This document shows, piece after piece, positions 20,853 to 29,318 of a stretch of DNA of 64,000 nt. Under the pieces are notes generated by a model. It searched no databases and was not told the origin of the DNA. It saw only the letters and a program-made list of their open reading frames with translations. This DNA comes from Actinomadura nitritigenes. Its GTDB lineage: Bacteria; Actinomycetota; Actinomycetes; Streptosporangiales; Streptosporangiaceae. Position numbers and translations under genes: made by a program. The stretch is taken from contig NZ_JAGEOK010000009.1 in the NCBI RefSeq assembly GCF_017573545.1, forward strand, positions 62,001-126,000, written 5' to 3'. How positions within the stretch are numbered: position 1 is the stretch's first letter; each line of letters begins with the position of its first letter.

Positions 20853-21626
20853 GTGGACGCGATGACCCCCATGCCCGTGCTGCGGCCCTGGATCGCCGAC
20901 GTGGCGCTGATGCGGCCCGACGGTGCCCGGCCGGTCGTCCACCTCCCCGACGCCGCCACCGCGCTCGTCTACCGCAGGACCGGCGACCGGGACGGCGACC
21001 TCCGCGTCGTCGGCCCCCGCAGCCGCGCCACCTACAACCCGGGCAAGGACCTGCCGATGTGCGTCCGGGCCCGGCTGCGCCCCGGTGCCGCCCGGCCGCT
21101 GCTCGGCGTCCCGGCCGTCGAGCTGCGGGACCGGGCCGTCCCGCTCACCGACCTGTGGGGCGACCGCGCCGCCCGCCTCGAAGACCGGCTCAACGAGCTG
21201 GCCGGCCCCGACGCGATCCTGCGGGCCATCGAGCACGCGCTGCTCGACGGCCTGCACGGCGGCCCGGACGGCGGCGCGGACGGCGGCGCGGACGCGCGCG
21301 ACCTGCTGCTCCGCGAGGCCGTCGAGTCGCTGTCCACCACCGGCGAACGGGTCGCCGCGCTCGCCCGGCGGCTCTCGGTCAGCGAACGCCACCTGCGCGA
21401 CCTGTTCACCGACCGGGTCGGCCTGCCGCCCAAGCGCTTCGCCCGCATCCAGCGCGTCCGCACGGTGCTGGCCCGCGCGGGCTCCGCGCAGTGGGCGGGC
21501 CTCGCCTCCGATACCGGCTACTACGACCAGTCCCACATGACGGCCGACTTCCATGCGCTCATGGGCGTGTCCCCGGCCGCCTTCAGCGCGGGCCGCCTTC
21601 CCGCGAGCACGCCCTGCGCCGCATAA
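20853..21626 (+). CDS. AraC-family transcriptional regulator
   Basis: About 257 residues. An N-terminal AraC-like sensor part (PVLRPWIADVALMRPDGARP; PGKDLPMCVRARLRPGAARPLLGVP) is followed by a C-terminal double HTH (VAALARRLSVSERHLRDLFTDRVGLPPKRFARIQRV; YYDQSHMTADFHALMGVSPAAF). The region GGPDGGADGGADARD is a small repeat in the linker. A GTG at 20853 or an ATG at 20862 may be used. It is transcribed divergently from the NmrA-like gene. Confidence 0.85.
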   Translation: MDAMTPMPVLRPWIADVALMRPDGARPVVHLPDAATALVYRRTGDRDGDLRVVGPRSRATYNPGKDLPMCVRARLRPGAARPLLGVPAVELRDRAVPLTDLWGDRAARLEDRLNELAGPDAILRAIEHALLDGLHGGPDGGADGGADARDLLLREAVESLSTTGERVAALARRLSVSERHLRDLFTDRVGLPPKRFARIQRVRTVLARAGSAQWAGLASDTGYYDQSHMTADFHALMGVSPAAFSAGRLPASTPCAA

Positions 21627-21737
21627 AGAAAGAGGCTCGGAGCCTCGTCCAGGAATTGATCGGGCAAAGTTCTGAAAAGCGCTGGATAGCGCCTGCTCGT
21701 CCGAACAGACCCCGGAGGGGGACGGACGAGCGAAGGC

Positions 21738-23153
21738 GTGGACATGTCCGATGAGCGGGTGGTCGATCCCGAAGGCGCGTACCTCTGGGACGGGTGGGGA
21801 ACCTGCCTGTCCTGGTGGGCGAACACCGAACTGGGCGCGCGTGACGACCTGGCCGCGGCCCTGTTCGGCCTGGACGCGGCCGGTGTGAAGACCTCCAGCC
21901 GCGGGATCGAGCTTCCCGGCCTGGGCCTGAACATCGTGCGCTACAACCTCGGGGCCTGCACCTGGACGGACGGGTCCGCGATGGTCGAGTCGCCCGCCAT
22001 CGTCCGGCGCAAGCAGATCGAGACGTACCACGACGGCGAAGCGTGGAACTGGAGCGCCGACCCGAACCAGCGGAGCATGCTGGCGAGGGCCCGCGACGCC
22101 GGCGCCGACACCTTCGAGATGTTCTCGGTCTCACCGCCCTGGTGGATGACGGTGAACAGGAATCCCTCCGGCGCCGAGCGGGGCGAACAGGACAACCTCG
22201 AATTCCAGTACCAGGACGCGTTCGCGCGGTACATCGCGGCGGTGGCCAGGCGCGCCCGCGACGACTGGGGCATTCGCTTCTCGTCGGTCGAGCCGTTCAA
22301 CGAGCCCTCGCTGACCGCCTGGCACGCGCGGCAGAACCAGGAAGGATGCCATTTCACCATCGGGGCGCAGGAAGCGGTCATCGAGTACCTGCGCCGCGCG
22401 CTGGACGACCACGGTCTCGGCGACGTGCTGATCGCCGCGTCCGACGAATGCCGTTATGCGGACGCGGTCGTCACCTGGCAGAAGTTCACCGAAGGCGCCA
22501 AGCGTCTCATCGGCCGCGTCAACGTGCACGCGTACGAGCCCGATGAGAGGGGCCGCAGCCGTACCGAGCTCCGCGAAGCCGTCGGCGAGGAAATTCCGAT
22601 ATGGCAGTCGGAGTATTCCGAGGGGGAGCCCGACGGATTGGCGATGGCGCTGAGCATCAGCCGGGACATCCGGTATCTCCGGCCGACCGGATGGGTCTGC
22701 TGGCAGCCCGTCGAGGCGCTCGACTGGGGGCTGCTGGACGGCGAGTACGACGACCGGACGCCCAATCCGGACGGCGGAGCCCCGGGCACGCTCGAAGGGG
22801 AAGTGGGCGGCGTCAACACGAAATATCACGTCCTCGCCCACTACACGCGCCATATCAGGCCGGGGATGCGGATCCTGAGGTCCGGGCACACGAACACCGT
22901 TGCCGCCCACGACCCGTCCGCCCGGCGGCTGGCCTTGGTCACCGTCAACGACGGCCGGAAGCGAACCGTCACCTACGATCTGCGGCCGCTGACCAGGGAC
23001 GCGAACGCGGCTCGTGTGTGGGTGACCGACGCGATCGACGCTCCCGGCGCACGCCGGTACGCCCGCCGGCCCGACGCCGATTCCCGGGACGGTCTGCTCA
23101 CAGTCGTCCACGAGGCGAACACCGTCACGACCATGGAAATCGACGGCATCTGA
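21738..23153 (+). CDS. Glycoside hydrolase family 30-like (beta-1,6-galactanase type)
   Basis: A 471-residue (beta/alpha)8 hydrolase with GWGTCLSWWANTELGARDDL at the start, SPPWWMTVNRNPSG, acid/base Glu189 in EPFNEPSLTAW, and candidate nucleophile Glu292 in IWQSEYSEG. This pattern fits GH30 endo-beta-1,6-galactanase-like proteins. No signal peptide is present, which is unusual for a polysaccharide hydrolase and suggests action on imported oligosaccharides, or a missing leader. The gene uses more A/T at third positions than its neighbours, hinting at transfer. Substrate is inferred from family only. Confidence 0.78.
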   Translation: MDMSDERVVDPEGAYLWDGWGTCLSWWANTELGARDDLAAALFGLDAAGVKTSSRGIELPGLGLNIVRYNLGACTWTDGSAMVESPAIVRRKQIETYHDGEAWNWSADPNQRSMLARARDAGADTFEMFSVSPPWWMTVNRNPSGAERGEQDNLEFQYQDAFARYIAAVARRARDDWGIRFSSVEPFNEPSLTAWHARQNQEGCHFTIGAQEAVIEYLRRALDDHGLGDVLIAASDECRYADAVVTWQKFTEGAKRLIGRVNVHAYEPDERGRSRTELREAVGEEIPIWQSEYSEGEPDGLAMALSISRDIRYLRPTGWVCWQPVEALDWGLLDGEYDDRTPNPDGGAPGTLEGEVGGVNTKYHVLAHYTRHIRPGMRILRSGHTNTVAAHDPSARRLALVTVNDGRKRTVTYDLRPLTRDANAARVWVTDAIDAPGARRYARRPDADSRDGLLTVVHEANTVTTMEIDGI

Positions 23154-23282
23154 GCATTCGCCGGGGCGCTTACCGGCGAATGGCTCATGATGAACACCTT
23201 CCAACACTCACGGAAAAGTCAGTCTTCCCCGCCGATTCCCGCGTGGTAAAGGCGGAGCCGATCGCGTGTGAGAGAGTGGCTC

Positions 23283-23681
23283 ATGCCCTTGAGCGCGTAT
23301 GACCTCAGAACGTCCATCGCCGTCTCCGACATTCAGAGGGCCGTGGCGTTCTACGAAGGCAAGCTGGGCCTGCAGGTCCTGCAGACCGGTCCCAGCGCCG
23401 ACATCATCGGCGGCAGCCGCGTCTACGCGTCCGGCGGCGGCCCGGCGCTGAACGTGTACCAGTCGGCCACCGCCGGGAAGACCGACGCGACGCTGGCGAC
23501 CTGGTACGTCGACGACATCGACCAGATCGTCGACGAACTCGCCTCGTCCGGCGTCGAGTTCGTCCGCTACGAGCAGTTCGAATGCGACGCCAGGGGGATC
23601 TCCCCGCGGGCCGGCGGTGGACGCATCGCGTGGTTCCGGGACCCGGACGGCAACACCTTCGCCATCGAAGCCGACATCTGA
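23283..23681 (+). CDS. VOC family protein
   Basis: About 132 residues forming one VOC module: IAVSDIQRAVAFYEGKLGLQVLQ at the start and IAWFRDPDGNTFAIEAD at the end. Third VOC-type gene in the window. The ATG at 23283 follows GAGAG; an in-frame GTG at 23268 is the alternative. Function is not predictable beyond the fold. It is convergent with the SDR gene. Confidence 0.82.
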   Translation: MPLSAYDLRTSIAVSDIQRAVAFYEGKLGLQVLQTGPSADIIGGSRVYASGGGPALNVYQSATAGKTDATLATWYVDDIDQIVDELASSGVEFVRYEQFECDARGISPRAGGGRIAWFRDPDGNTFAIEADI

Positions 23682-23698
23682 CCCTCCCTCCGGGGCGA

Positions 23699-24439
23699 TC
23701 AGCCCTGGCGGGCCGGCCGGATGGTCAGGTCCCCGATCTCGACGTCGTCGGGCTGGTCGATCGCGAACGCGATCGCCCGGGCCACCGCCATGGGGTCGAT
23801 CCCGAGTTCGGCCATGTTCCGCCTCGCCTGCTCGCGCACGGCCGGGTCGTCGACCGCGTTGTCGATGAGCTCGGTGCGGACGTACCCCGGGGAGATCGAC
23901 GTCGTCCGCAGGACCCCGTCCGTGCTCTCCTGCCGCAGGCCCTCCAGCAGGGTGCGCACCGCGTTCTTCGTCCCCGCGTACACCGCCTGGGTGGGGACGA
24001 TCTTCAGCCCGGACGTCGAGACGACCGTGACGAGGTGCCCGGTGCCCTGGCGGCGGAACACCGGCAGGGCCGCGGCGATGCCGTGCAGGATCCCCTTGAC
24101 GTTCACGTCGACCATCGCCGACCAGCCCTCGACGTCCAGGTCGGCGACGGGGCCGATCCTGCTGATCCCGGCGTTGCCCACCAGGACGTCCAGCCGGCCG
24201 AAGCGCTCGACGGCTCCGGTGACGAGCGCGTGGAGGTCGCCGGGGTCGGTGACGTCCACCCGCATGGCGGCCGCCTCGCCGCCGGCGGCCTCGATCTCGG
24301 CGGCCAGGCGGTCCAGCCGCTCGGTCCGGCGAGCGCCGAGGACGACGGCCGCGCCCTCCGACGCGAGGTGGCGGGCCGTCGCCTCGCCGATTCCGCTGCT
24401 GGCCCCCGTGATGGCGACGACCTTGCCCTGGATGGTCAT
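23699..24439 (-). CDS. SDR family oxidoreductase
   Basis: A 246-residue classical short-chain dehydrogenase: cofactor motif TGASSGIGEATARHL, structural NAG motif VGNAGISRIG, catalytic Ser in VSTSGLKIV, and YxxxK in YAGTKNAV. NADP(H) preference is suggested by the basic GARRTERL after strand 2. Substrate unknown. It is divergent from a TetR gene whose two palindromic sites lie between and over the start region. Confidence 0.9.
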   Translation of the reverse strand: MTIQGKVVAITGASSGIGEATARHLASEGAAVVLGARRTERLDRLAAEIEAAGGEAAAMRVDVTDPGDLHALVTGAVERFGRLDVLVGNAGISRIGPVADLDVEGWSAMVDVNVKGILHGIAAALPVFRRQGTGHLVTVVSTSGLKIVPTQAVYAGTKNAVRTLLEGLRQESTDGVLRTTSISPGYVRTELIDNAVDDPAVREQARRNMAELGIDPMAVARAIAFAIDQPDDVEIGDLTIRPARQG

Positions 24440-24460
24440 GATGAACCTCCACCTAGAATG

Positions 24461-24505
24461 GGACACATGTCCGGTTACCTCGACGAGCCTAGCGGACACG
24501 TGTCC
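24461..24505. promoter_or_regulatory. Paired TetR operators GGACAC-TGTCC
   Basis: Two 12-bp palindromes, GGACACATGTCC at 24461-24472 and GGACACGTGTCC at 24494-24505, have centres 33 bp apart (about three helical turns). They overlap the start region of the tetR gene and lie just upstream of the divergent SDR gene. One is a perfect palindrome; the other has a single asymmetric position. Binding by the adjacent TetR is inferred. Confidence 0.6.
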
Positions 24506-25066
24506 GCTTCTGTCAAAGGCGCGGCACGGCGCGCCGACGCGCAGCGCAACCGCGAGCGGATCCTCCAGGCGGCCCGCGACCTCGTGCGCGAGCCGGGCGA
24601 GCTGAAGCTCAACGCCGTCGCGAAAGCCTGCGGCATCGGGCAGGGCACGCTGTACCGGCACTTCCCGACACGCGAGGACCTCCTCGCCGAGGTGTACCGC
24701 CGCGAAGTGGAAGAACTCGTCGCCGCGGCCCCGCGCCTGCTGGAGGCCCACGAGCCGCTCGACGCGCTGGCGGCGTGGTTCGACCGCGTCGCCGCCTACG
24801 CCCGGGTCAAACGCGACGTGTTCGCCGCCATCGAGGCGGCGACATGGCGCGACCTCGCCGCCCACAGCCTCGGCCCGATCGGCGAGGCGGTGGACCGCCT
24901 CCTGGCCGCCGGCCGCGCGGCCGGCAGCGTCCGCGCCGACGCCGAAGCCCGCGACGTCATCGTGCTCATCAGCTGGCTGTCACGCCTGGACGACGCCGAA
25001 CTCGACGCGCGAGGACCCCGACTGCTGTCGATCCTCATCGACGGCCTCCGCCCACCCCGCCCCTGA
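24467..25066 (+). CDS. TetR family transcriptional regulator
   Basis: About 199 residues: HTH in RERILQAARDLVREPGELKLNAVAKACGIGQGTLYRHFPTRE, split over residues 24-65, and a C-terminal SACE_7040-like ligand domain ending LSILIDGLRPPRP. The ATG at 24467 lies inside the first operator palindrome. The in-frame GTG at 24500 would place both palindromes upstream of or at the start, so the start is uncertain. Likely autorepressor that also controls the divergent SDR. Confidence 0.87.
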   Translation: MSGYLDEPSGHVSASVKGAARRADAQRNRERILQAARDLVREPGELKLNAVAKACGIGQGTLYRHFPTREDLLAEVYRREVEELVAAAPRLLEAHEPLDALAAWFDRVAAYARVKRDVFAAIEAATWRDLAAHSLGPIGEAVDRLLAAGRAAGSVRADAEARDVIVLISWLSRLDDAELDARGPRLLSILIDGLRPPRP

Positions 25067-25119
25067 CCTGGAGGCGAGGGACCATCACCCGCGGCGCGAC
25101 CTCGCCCCGTGCCGTCCTT

Positions 25120-26055
25120 CTAGCGTGCCGCCTGTTCGTCGTCCGAGACCTGGATGATCGTCTTGCCGGGCATGCGGCGGTGGCGAGCGAACGCGGCGGC
25201 CGTCTCGGACAGCGGTCGTACGGCGCCGACGATGGGCTTGAGCCGTCCGTCCCGGAGGCGGCGGGCGAGTTCGGCCAGCAGGGCGCGGTCGGGCTCGACG
25301 ACGAAGAAGACGGCCCGCCCGTCCTTGGGCTGCACGGGGGGCGGCATGGCGATGGTGACGAGCGTGCCGCCGGGGCGTACCAGCTCGGTCGACCGCTCGA
25401 GGATGTCGCCGCCGATCACGTCGAACACGACGTCCACCTCGCCGGCGTCCCGCAGATCGTCGGCGCCCAGGTCGAGGAAGGCCTGCGCGCCCAGGCCGAG
25501 CGCGACGTCGCGATCGCCGGCTCGGCCCGTGCCGATCACGCGGGCGCCCGCGTCCCGCGCGAGCTGGACGGCGATCGAGCCGACGCCGCCCGCGGCGCCG
25601 TGGACGAGGACGGTCTGGCCCGTCGTGAGGCGGCCGTGGTCGAACAGTCCCTGCCATGCCGTCAGCCCGGAGATGGGCAGCGCCGCCGCCACGGTGTGGT
25701 CGACGTCGGCCGCGAGGGGAGCGAGGTTGCGGGCCTCCACCGCGGTGTATTCGGCCAGGGAGCCGTTCCGGGTCCAGTCGGTCAGTCCGAACACCCGCTG
25801 GCCCACGGTGAGGCCGGTGGTCCCGTAGCCGAGCTCGACCACGACTCCGGACAGCTCGTGCCCGGGGATGCTGGGCGTCCGGTCGCGGCCGGCGCGATCG
25901 GTCCACGTTCCCGGCCAGTCGAGCTCTCCGGGGGTGAAGCCCGCGGCGTGCACGCGCACGATGACGTCGTTCTCCGCGGCGTGCGGGTGGGGCATGTCGG
26001 TCAGGGTGAGGCCGCCGACGCCCGCGTCACGGTCCCGCGCGATGATCGCTCGCAT
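25120..26055 (-). CDS. NADP-dependent quinone/alkenal oxidoreductase (MDR, zinc-free)
   Basis: A 311-residue medium-chain reductase starting MRAIIARDRDAGVGGLTLTDMP behind a good AAAGGA. Motifs are PGHELSGVVVELG, AALPISGLTAWQGLFDHG and the NADP site VLVHGAAGGVGSIAVQLAR. The zinc-ligand cysteines of alcohol dehydrogenases are missing, consistent with a quinone oxidoreductase or enoyl reductase. Substrate unknown. Confidence 0.88.
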   Translation of the reverse strand: MRAIIARDRDAGVGGLTLTDMPHPHAAENDVIVRVHAAGFTPGELDWPGTWTDRAGRDRTPSIPGHELSGVVVELGYGTTGLTVGQRVFGLTDWTRNGSLAEYTAVEARNLAPLAADVDHTVAAALPISGLTAWQGLFDHGRLTTGQTVLVHGAAGGVGSIAVQLARDAGARVIGTGRAGDRDVALGLGAQAFLDLGADDLRDAGEVDVVFDVIGGDILERSTELVRPGGTLVTIAMPPPVQPKDGRAVFFVVEPDRALLAELARRLRDGRLKPIVGAVRPLSETAAAFARHRRMPGKTIIQVSDDEQAAR

Positions 26056-26218
26056 GCTCGGTCCTTTCCAGAACGGGGGTGCGCCGAGGCCGTCGAGCTC
26101 GCACCGCCGCGATCGCTCCGCGACGCGGAGAGCTCCGTCCGACATCGACGCGATACCCACTTCGGCAACGGTCGACCCACAACGCACACGTGCAGCACGG
26201 CCCTGACCAGGCGTCCGG

Positions 26219-26857
26219 TCAGCTCGGCCAGGGCGAGCCGAGGACGCGCTCCACCGTCGTCGTGCGCCGGAAGCCGGGAACGAAGTGTTCGAGCAGGTCG
26301 GAGTTCACGGTGCCGTTCGTGGTCTCGGGGCGGTCCTTGAGCCCCTCGACGGAGATTCGCAGGAACTCGTCCTTGAAATCCCCTCGCGGGTGGACGGCGA
26401 GGATCTCGTCCAGCTGCTCGTGGTCCAGCCCGTCCAGGCCGAAGCCGATCGCTTCGGTCAGGACGCCGAGGTGCGTGGCCGCGATCTCCGGGCCCATCCG
26501 GACGGGGATGCCCGGCGTGGTGTGCAGCGCGACCGCCGTCCAGACGGTCTGAGCGGCGGCCGCCGAGAATCCCCGATCCAGGAGGAACTTGCGCGCGTGG
26601 TCCGCGCCATCCACTTCGAAGCGCTGCTCGACGTCGGAGAACGGGGTCAGGAGGCCGGCGTCGTGGAACAGGGCCGCCAGGTAGAGCAGTTCCGGGTCCG
26701 GTTCCACGCCGAGCTTCCGGGCGTGCATCAGGCCGAAGAAGAAGACCCGCCGGGAGTGGTGGTAGATGAGGGGGCGGGTCGTCTCCTGGATCAGCCTGGT
26801 CGCTTCGGCGGCCGCCGCCGTCCCGGGAATCGCCAACCCCGCGATGACCTCTGCCAT
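26219..26857 (-). CDS. HD-domain phosphohydrolase-like protein
   Basis: A 212-residue protein with the metal-binding HD pattern: His34 region IYHHSRRVFFFG, LAALFHDAGLL (HD pair), and LHTTPGIP. This matches small HD proteins annotated as cyanamide-hydratase-like or phosphohydrolases in actinomycetes. The substrate is not predictable. It is followed by the divergently placed oxidoreductase block with about 160 bp between. Confidence 0.82.
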   Translation of the reverse strand: MAEVIAGLAIPGTAAAAEATRLIQETTRPLIYHHSRRVFFFGLMHARKLGVEPDPELLYLAALFHDAGLLTPFSDVEQRFEVDGADHARKFLLDRGFSAAAAQTVWTAVALHTTPGIPVRMGPEIAATHLGVLTEAIGFGLDGLDHEQLDEILAVHPRGDFKDEFLRISVEGLKDRPETTNGTVNSDLLEHFVPGFRRTTTVERVLGSPWPS

Positions 26858-26952
26858 GCCCCTTGGACCTTCCCGTCGTGTGCCCCGGCTGTGAACAGTG
26901 CGTCCGACGTCCATCCTGCCAACGGACCGGCATGCGACCCCCAACGTGGTGG

Positions 26953-27726
26953 TCACGCGTCGCGCATGAACAGCAGGAGTGCGGCGATCAGGAGCGATGC
27001 GGCCGCCCATGCGGTGAGGACGCCGAGGCCGGCCCAGGGGCCGATGGGTCGGGAGTGGGCGCCGGTGGTGGCCTGGACGGCGAGTCCCGCGGTCATGGGG
27101 GCGATCTGCTCGACGTGCCGCCGCAGCGGATCGGTGCAGGCCTGGGCGAGGAGCGGGGGCAGGTAGAGCAGGCCGAGCACGGCGGCGATCGCCGGGGCGG
27201 TGTCGCGGATCGCGGTGGCGACGCCGAGGGCGAGCAGGGCGATCAGGACGAGGTAGCAGACGCTGCCGGAGGCGGCGCGCAGCGTCGCGCCATGGCTGAT
27301 CGAGACGAGCGGGTGGCCATGGGCCGGGTCGAGACCGGCTGCCGGGAGCATGAGGCGGCCGACGAGCAGGCAACCGGTGACCGCGGGGACGCCTGCGGCG
27401 AGAGCGAGCGCCGCCGTGGTGGCGGCCTTGGCGGCGAGGAGGACGAGGCGGCGCGGCATGGCGGTGAGGCTGGTGCGGATCATGCCGGTGCCGTACTCCT
27501 CGGAGATGGTCAGGACGGCGAATACCGCGATGACCGCTTGGCCGAGGTAGACGCCGGCCAGGGCCAGCCTCGTGGGATCCTGCCCGCCGCTGCGCGTCGA
27601 CACGTGGGTGGCGGCGGCGATGCAGGCGCTGACCGCGATGGTCACGGCGGCGGCGCCGGTGAGCAGCCAAGCGGTGCCGCCCGTGGTCCGCGCCTTCGTC
27701 CATTCCGCCCGTAGCGCTCCGATCAT
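26953..27726 (-). CDS. ABC-2 type transporter permease
   Basis: A 257-residue permease with six hydrophobic segments and an N-terminal cytoplasmic motif IGALRAEWTKARTTGGTAWLL typical of ABC-2 permeases of drug or lantibiotic exporters, plus the coupling region EEYGTGMIRTSLTAMPRR. Its ATG overlaps the stop of the upstream permease gene as ATGA, so the two are translationally coupled and probably form a heterodimeric channel driven by the ATPase encoded first in the operon. Confidence 0.87.
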   Translation of the reverse strand: MIGALRAEWTKARTTGGTAWLLTGAAAVTIAVSACIAAATHVSTRSGGQDPTRLALAGVYLGQAVIAVFAVLTISEEYGTGMIRTSLTAMPRRLVLLAAKAATTAALALAAGVPAVTGCLLVGRLMLPAAGLDPAHGHPLVSISHGATLRAASGSVCYLVLIALLALGVATAIRDTAPAIAAVLGLLYLPPLLAQACTDPLRRHVEQIAPMTAGLAVQATTGAHSRPIGPWAGLGVLTAWAAASLLIAALLLFMRDA

Positions 27727-29318
27727 GCGTCTCTCCGGTACAGCAGGACGGCGGCGATGCCGAAGGCGAGCGCCGCCCATGCGGTGAGGACGCCGAGGCC
27801 GGCCCAGGGGGTGAGCGGGTAGTAGCCGTTGGCGAAGGTGTAGGGATAGTCGACCTGCGCCGATCGGGGCAGGACTTGCAGCACCGAGAAGCCGGCGGCA
27901 GGGGTGAGGCGATACAGCCACTCCACGGCGTCACCGGAGCCGATCGAACCGACGATCGAGGGCAGGACGAACACCACGATGCCCCCGGCGACCGCGGCGG
28001 CGCTCTTGCGCGCGATGGTGCCGACGGCCAGCACGCCGACGGCCGTGACGGCGGCCAATGCCGCGGTTCCGGCGATGACGCGCAGGACGGTGAGGGCGCC
28101 GGCCGGGAAGACGTAGGCGCCGTTCGCGCGCAGGACGTGTTCGCCGAGGGGGACGGCGGCCGCCGCGGCGGCGGCCGCGATCACGAAGGCGACCGCGCCG
28201 ACGACGACCGCCTTGGCCGCGAGAACGCGCCGCCTGCCGGGGACGGCCGCGAACGTGACGCGGATCAGTCCGCGGCGGTACTCGGCGGTGATGAACACGG
28301 TCGCCACCACGATGAGCACGATCAGCGCGACGGTGAGCCCGAAGGGCAGGCTGCTGGAGGCCGTGCCCGTGCCGAGGAGCCCCTGGACGACGGCGGGGGC
28401 GATGTCTCCGGAGCCGCTGATGACGAAGGAACCGCCGGCGCGGTGGAAGCCGCCGGTCCGCAGCGTCGGGTAGAAGTCCTGCTGACCGGCCCCGATGCTC
28501 CGGCCCTGCCAGGCGCCGGACGTGGCATGACCGTCGACGGTGGTGTGGTCGTCGATGGTGGTGTGGTCGAAGGCGGCGGTGGCAAGGGTGCGGGAGCCGT
28601 CCGCCGACGTCCGGAAGGACACCGGGGAGGTGACGAACAGCCCGGCGTAGACGGTGACCGGTAGCCCGGTCAGGTGCGCGGTGCCGATCAAGGTCCACGT
28701 CGTCCCGTCCGCCGAGTCGTAGCCGGTGACGGTGTCGCCGGTGCGGGTCAGGCGCAGCCAGCGCGGCGAGCCGGGGGAGGCCGGTCCGCGCCGCCCGGCG
28801 CCGTCGTTGCCGTAGTCGTACTGGAAGCGGTCGCCGTGGCCGCCGGTGGCCATCACCGCGGCGTAGGCCGATCCCTGCCGGGTGCTCGGCCGCAGGAGGA
28901 TCCCGGCCTTGGCCCAGGCCGGGAGCCCGGGACGGGTCCGCTGCGCCTGGGAGGGGGCCACGCCGGCCGGGACGGTCGAGGTGACGCCGGTCAGCGAGGT
29001 GATCCGGGTGGTGACGGTGCCGTCGCCGGTCAGCCGCCCGCCGACGGTGTAGTAGCTGTCGGCGACCGCTCGGCCGTCCGGGCCGGTCGGCACGTGGGCG
29101 TGGCCGGCCTTGCAGGTGCCGGCGCCGGAGCACGACTCGGTGTGGGTGCCGTCGGCGACCAGGAAGGTGAACACGAGGCACAGCAGGGCAGCCGTGATCG
29201 GGGCCGTCACCCAGCCGCGGACCGTGCGGAACTTGATCCATTCGGCCCGCAGCACGGCCGTGAAGGGTGCCCGTTCGGGCGCCCCGGCCGGCAGCGGCGG
29301 CGTGCGGCTCGCGGTCAT
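27723..29318 (-). CDS. ABC-2 permease with large extracytoplasmic lectin-like insertion
   Basis: A 531-residue permease. It starts with the ABC-2 motif LRAEWIKFRTVRGW and helix 1, then has an inserted ~270-residue extracytoplasmic region. That region includes WAKAGILLRPSTRQGSAYAAVM and WLRLTRTGDTVTGYDSADGTTWTLIG, segments like those of DUF1349/concanavalin-type beta-sandwich domains. The remaining helices follow, including TAEYRRGLIRVTFAAVPGRRRVLAAKA. The insertion could bind a cell-wall ligand or the exported compound. Start and stop both overlap operon neighbours as ATGA. Confidence 0.85.
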   Translation of the reverse strand: MTASRTPPLPAGAPERAPFTAVLRAEWIKFRTVRGWVTAPITAALLCLVFTFLVADGTHTESCSGAGTCKAGHAHVPTGPDGRAVADSYYTVGGRLTGDGTVTTRITSLTGVTSTVPAGVAPSQAQRTRPGLPAWAKAGILLRPSTRQGSAYAAVMATGGHGDRFQYDYGNDGAGRRGPASPGSPRWLRLTRTGDTVTGYDSADGTTWTLIGTAHLTGLPVTVYAGLFVTSPVSFRTSADGSRTLATAAFDHTTIDDHTTVDGHATSGAWQGRSIGAGQQDFYPTLRTGGFHRAGGSFVISGSGDIAPAVVQGLLGTGTASSSLPFGLTVALIVLIVVATVFITAEYRRGLIRVTFAAVPGRRRVLAAKAVVVGAVAFVIAAAAAAAAVPLGEHVLRANGAYVFPAGALTVLRVIAGTAALAAVTAVGVLAVGTIARKSAAAVAGGIVVFVLPSIVGSIGSGDAVEWLYRLTPAAGFSVLQVLPRSAQVDYPYTFANGYYPLTPWAGLGVLTAWAALAFGIAAVLLYRRDA

